A DNA stretch of 64,000 bases from Chondrosia reniformis (Eukaryota; Porifera; Demospongiae; Chondrillida; Chondrillidae): positions 1,552,501-1,616,500 of the forward strand of contig OX359192.1 in the NCBI GenBank assembly GCA_947172415.1, read 5' to 3'. The position numbers and the translations under genes were made by a program. Shown piece by piece: positions 60,332-64,000 of the stretch. The notes beneath the pieces are model-generated. The model saw only the letters and a program-made list of their open reading frames with translations, was not told where the DNA came from and made no database searches. Every line of letters starts with the position of its first letter. The first letter of the stretch is position 1.

Positions 60332-63300
60332 TTATGGAATGACTTTTTTCTTCTTTCCAATTCTGGTGAATGCATCTACACACCTTTCAATATCATCCGT
60401 TGAATGCAGAGCAGAAATTTGTACTCTTATTCTGGCAAGACCTTAATTTTAAAGGGAAAGTCAGGAGATCGGACCACATTGTAATTTCAGGTAAAATTTC
60501 AAAACAGTGCAGAAACTCACCAACTGGTACCACAGGAAAACTGAATCCGATAACATATATGCCCTCATCTGAAGAGAAGATTAATAATGAATATAGAAAT
60601 TAAAAAGCGAACAAAAAATTCATGATTACAGCATCTAATGTGTTATAATATAGATCATACATGTGGCAAGTACGTGTATACACGGGCTATCAGAACAATA
60701 ATGCTAGTATGCCACACATGTCAATCTAAAATAAATATTGCTAAAAGGATTCATCATATGATCTCTTTTAAGCATCTAAAAAGACAGTTTTTGGTTGAAC
60801 CTCTTGTTAGATGTTTCAACCCTGGAGGTCATCCTCTTGCATCTTTAGATACTTTAAGAGATCAAAAGATATGAAACCCTCCAAAGTTTGAGTTAGATAG
60901 AGGAACCTCTTATCATGTAACAAAGTAAGACACTAACTGAGCATTTCATTGGCAAACTCAGCTGCAAGTTTGGCATCTTTGAGCAGAATAGGTGCTATAG
61001 GATGACCTTCACTGCCCTGATGAGATAGAGTGCAAAGTTGAATGCTTAAAGCATATCAATATTGCACTTTAGCCACAAACCATTAGCTGAAATCCAGCTT
61101 TTACCATTTTTGAGCGAAACAGTTGTGTGTTCTCATGCAGCCTCTGCACTAGAGGAGTGCTGCTCATCAGTAACTCCACCACCTGAAATATACAGTAAGT
61201 GATACGTACATCACTATAAGATAGTATAAAAATTCAATGTACTGTCACCAACCACTCCATACAAGTGTAAATAGTACATCACCTTAGCTGCCTGAGCTAC
61301 GACTGAGGGAGGTACTGAGTTGGAAAACAGGTAAGGCCTTGACCTTTGCCGGAGCAGTGTAACTACCTCTTGTGGTCCAGTAGTGTAGCCACCTGCAGTG
61401 CAAGAGATGCTACTACTGACCTGGATATTAAACTTCCAGCCCTGGGTGGTATTGATAAATATAGTATATCTTGGTATACATTGCAGTATGAGTAATTATT
61501 TAAATATTCAAACATTTGGTTGGTTTGTTGGCCATTCCACGCTTGAGTCTGGGATATACAGAATTAATAATACTGTATACATATCAGATACAGAAGAGGA
61601 TATATGGAATTATGTAGTAATACCGTATACCAGATTGTGACTATACAAACGTATTATGTTTTGGATTGCAAACACTAGCTACCTATACAGTTCTTCTGTA
61701 TCCGGGTATTACTAATTCCATATATCTGGTATATGGTATTACTAATTCCATATATCTGGTATATGGTATTACTAATTCCATATATCTGGTATATGGTATT
61801 ACTAATTCCGTATATCTGGTATATGGTGTTACTAATTCCGTATACCAGATACAGAAGAGGATACACCATATACCAGATATATGGAATTAGTAATACCGTA
61901 TACCCAGATACAGAAGAGGATACACCATATACCAGATATATGGAATTAGTAATACCGTATACCCAGATACAGAAGAACTGTATAGGTAACTGGTGTTTGC
62001 GATTCAAAGCATAATATGTATGTATTGTCACAATAAGCTGATAATACTGCAACACAACCAAATACCAGTATACACACTGCCCAGGACTACTTCAATCACT
62101 CACCAGCAGCACCACCCAAAGCTTTTCCTAAAGTGTTGTTTATGATGTCAATACGGCCCATAATGTCTAAATGCTCTTCAGTGCCCCTAAGTACGTACAT
62201 TAGTGACATATATCCCTTGAGATATACATGTACATTACATGTACACGGCTGTCTGACCCAGTGGAGAAGAAGATGAAAGAAGGAAGAAAAGACTCCTGTA
62301 GCTTTATCCAAAACTCTCTTCAGGTTTAGTTCCCCTATAGGCTCTTTTATAGAATAGGCATATAGCATGTAGGAAAATAGTATCTTAGATTTTTCATTAG
62401 TGGTTGCATATATCCCTCGAGATACACATGTACATTAGTGGCATATATCCCTCAGGGCCAAGGATTCAGAAAAGAGCAAGACAAAGAAAAAGACAAAGAC
62501 TCCTGATGAAGGGTGGAATTCCCAGAAACAGCTGTCTGAGAAGAAGATGAAAGAGAGGAAAAGAATAAAGAAAAGACTCCATTTTCCTACATGCTATGCC
62601 TATTCTGTAAAAAGCCTATAGGGGAACTAAACCTGGAGAGAGCTTTGAATGAAGATACAGGAGTATTAGATTTTTCATGTACATGAGTAGCATATATCAC
62701 TCGATATATACGTAGCATACGTAGCATACATATATCCCTAAGATTACATGTATATAAATAGCATATCACATTACAATTGTTCACGGTGTTACCTGCCTGT
62801 GTTGCCTAGCACACCAGTACCATGACACTCGTCAACCAAAGTGACGGCATCATATTGTTCAGCCAAATCACATATTTCTCTATGAAAAGAAGCAAAACAG
62901 ATCATATGCTTACAGTGTGCTATAGGGAGATTGTTGTCAATGTTGTTTGGTATCAAGTATTACTCCCATAAAGGTTGGAACATCATAATTAAACACTATA
63001 TTAAAATGTCTTAGACTGTAATATTAAATACTGTAAATAATTAAGTAATTAATTTTAAAACTTAAAAAATCAATGATACTTTCAGAATTACAGTATTAAA
63101 ATGTATTAGACTTTAATTTCAAAATGCTATTGATACTTTCAGAAATACAATATTTGAAAATATTATCTGCAACACCTGCAAATGGTCCTTGTGTTAAAAT
63201 TTAAAGGAATTGGCATAGAAGTAGGAATGGTGTGCCCAAACACAGAAGTGTATGGTTAAGTTACTTAAATTTCAGTATATATGCAACTTCTGTATGATTA

Positions 63301-63802
63301 GCCTTATCATATAATCACTGTCTTGTTTCGATACTTTTTGCAGATGTATTAGTGAACCTGCCATTCCTACTTCTAACATCATTTTTGTAAATGTTTTTTA
63401 TACATATTAGCATACTTGAGAGGTGCAATGTCCCCGTCCATGCTGAACACTCCATCACTGACAATCATCTTTACTCGAGCACTACTGGAAGCAAGTTGGT
63501 TCTCCAAATCTTCCATATTCATATGCTTGTAACGATGGCGCTGTGCTTTAGACAGTCTGCATCATTCCAAAACAAGTAAATACATACAGTAAATGTAAAC
63601 TGAATTACATGTAATCATAAAAGCCACACCTAATTCCATCAATAATAGAAGCATGGTTGAGTTCATCACTGAATATTGCATCTTCTTCCTTCAACAGAAC
63701 CTCAAAGATACCAGCATTAGCGTCAAAACAACTGGCATACAAAATGGAGTCATCACGATTATGAAATTTTGCCAATTCTTTCTCAAGATCAATATGGATA
63801 TC
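60332..63802 (-). CDS. GCAT: Glycine C-acetyltransferase (2-amino-3-ketobutyrate CoA ligase), 3' part
   Basis: PLP enzyme of mitochondrial threonine degradation: 2-amino-3-oxobutyrate + CoA to glycine + acetyl-CoA. Exons on the minus strand: 63630-63802, 63416-63556, 62793-62879, 62104-62186, 61283-61392, 61105-61182, 60938-61016, 60521-60568 and 60332-60441, all phase-consistent. Diagnostic segments in order: [58 protein letters not shown], the PLP-lysine loop [45 protein letters not shown] and the C-terminal [12 protein letters not shown]. No frameshift is seen. The 5' exons, with the mitochondrial presequence, lie right of the window. The stop is 155 bp upstream of the PRKCSH ATG on the same strand. 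Confidence 0.95.
61651..62013. repeat. Large palindrome with internal 30-bp tandem repeats, in a GCAT intron
   Basis: The left arm starts attatgttttggattgc and the right arm is its diverged reverse complement. Inside, a 30-base unit (ggtattactaattccatata...) repeats about four to five times in one direction and then returns inverted. A related partial unit lies at 61553-61640. Open frames across it ([10 protein letters not shown] repeats) are by-products. Confidence 0.85.
62180..62660. repeat. Composite dispersed repeat with two hammerhead-like fragments, GCAT intron
   Basis: Contains gctgtctgacccagtgg (3' half of the motif, with UGACCC matching GGGUCA), tttagttcccctataggc, and at 62498-62543 a CUGAUGA / GGG...CCC / GAAA / CAGCUGU / C motif on the plus strand whose stem I no longer pairs well. 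The two halves are in opposite orientation (aacctggagagagctttg reverse-complements caaaactctcttcaggtt), so the unit is partly foldback. Confidence 0.6.
62887..63415. other. GCAT intron, AT-rich
   Basis: Contains a locally repeated segment (attaaaatgt.ttagact.taat and tactttcagaa.taca) near 62998-63160. No other feature seen. Confidence 0.5.
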
Positions 63803-64000
63803 CTAATGTGAAGTGAATAAATAGGAAGGCAATAGGACAATGCATTCAGCCAAACTATGTGAGGGCCTATAGTGTATACCATATATCCAAGAATAATCTA
63901 AACACCATTTTTCAATATGCTACATCTATTTTAGAGTAAAGGGCCTACAGCAAACCAAACCTAGTGAGAGCTTGAATGAGGATACAAAAGTTTTCTTCTT
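63803..64000. other. GCAT intron, right window edge
   Basis: No exon recognised. From about 63930, gggcctacagcaaacc...gagcttgaatgaggatac resembles the tails of the dispersed repeat at 62590-62665. Confidence 0.45.

Noticed and set aside
61666..62061. Frames on both strands with [14 protein letters not shown] repeats
   Set aside because: They are produced by the 30-bp repeats of the palindrome inside a GCAT intron.
1..64000. CRISPR array, prokaryotic operons, tRNA or rRNA genes
   Set aside because: The direct repeats are exon modules or minisatellites without spacer structure, the genes are spliced eukaryotic genes, and no tRNA cloverleaf or rRNA segment was recognised.

Overview
The window is animal nuclear DNA. 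It is AT-rich, its genes are split by many short GT-AG introns, and it is dense in small foldback repeats. The mix of large VWD/fibronectin-III surface proteins, a CYP3-like P450, glucosidase II beta and glycine C-acetyltransferase, with gene-to-gene gaps of 100-160 bp, suggests a compact invertebrate genome. A demosponge is my best guess; it is an inference from protein style, not a database match.

The left two thirds is built on a direct segmental duplication. About 199-18361 is repeated, in the same orientation, at about 37530-55794. Each copy holds the 5' half of a giant minus-strand receptor gene, a 7 kb head-to-head intergenic region, and a plus-strand P450 gene. The second copy is complete. 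Its receptor gene (45534 down to 19808) resolves into 42 exons whose phases all agree and encode about 5063 residues: signal peptide, N-terminal ectodomain, six FN3 domains, eleven VWD-C8-TIL modules, one FN3, one transmembrane helix and a short cytoplasmic tail. Its P450 (52655-57309) has 13 exons and 516 residues. In the first copy the receptor runs off the left edge, and the P450 is a pseudogene cut off in exon 10 with a 4-base insertion in exon 9.

The VWD array (21133-35987) is five near-identical units of about 2.7 kb plus a sixth half-unit. Each unit alternates an A-type VWD (CGLC motif) and a B-type VWD (CGLL), each with its own TIL exon. Introns are as similar as exons, so the array is recently amplified or under gene conversion.

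The right end (57310-64000) is outside the duplication. It holds a small single-pass membrane protein, an intronless glucosidase II beta subunit (PRKCSH) with an ER-retention tail, and the 3' part of the PLP enzyme GCAT, whose 5' end lies beyond the window.

The repeats include long-TIR foldback elements, a 60-bp minisatellite that carries a splice acceptor in every unit, and several elements that share a hammerhead-ribozyme-like core with covarying flanking stems. The hammerhead-like motifs and the homogenised VWD receptor are the most interesting items.
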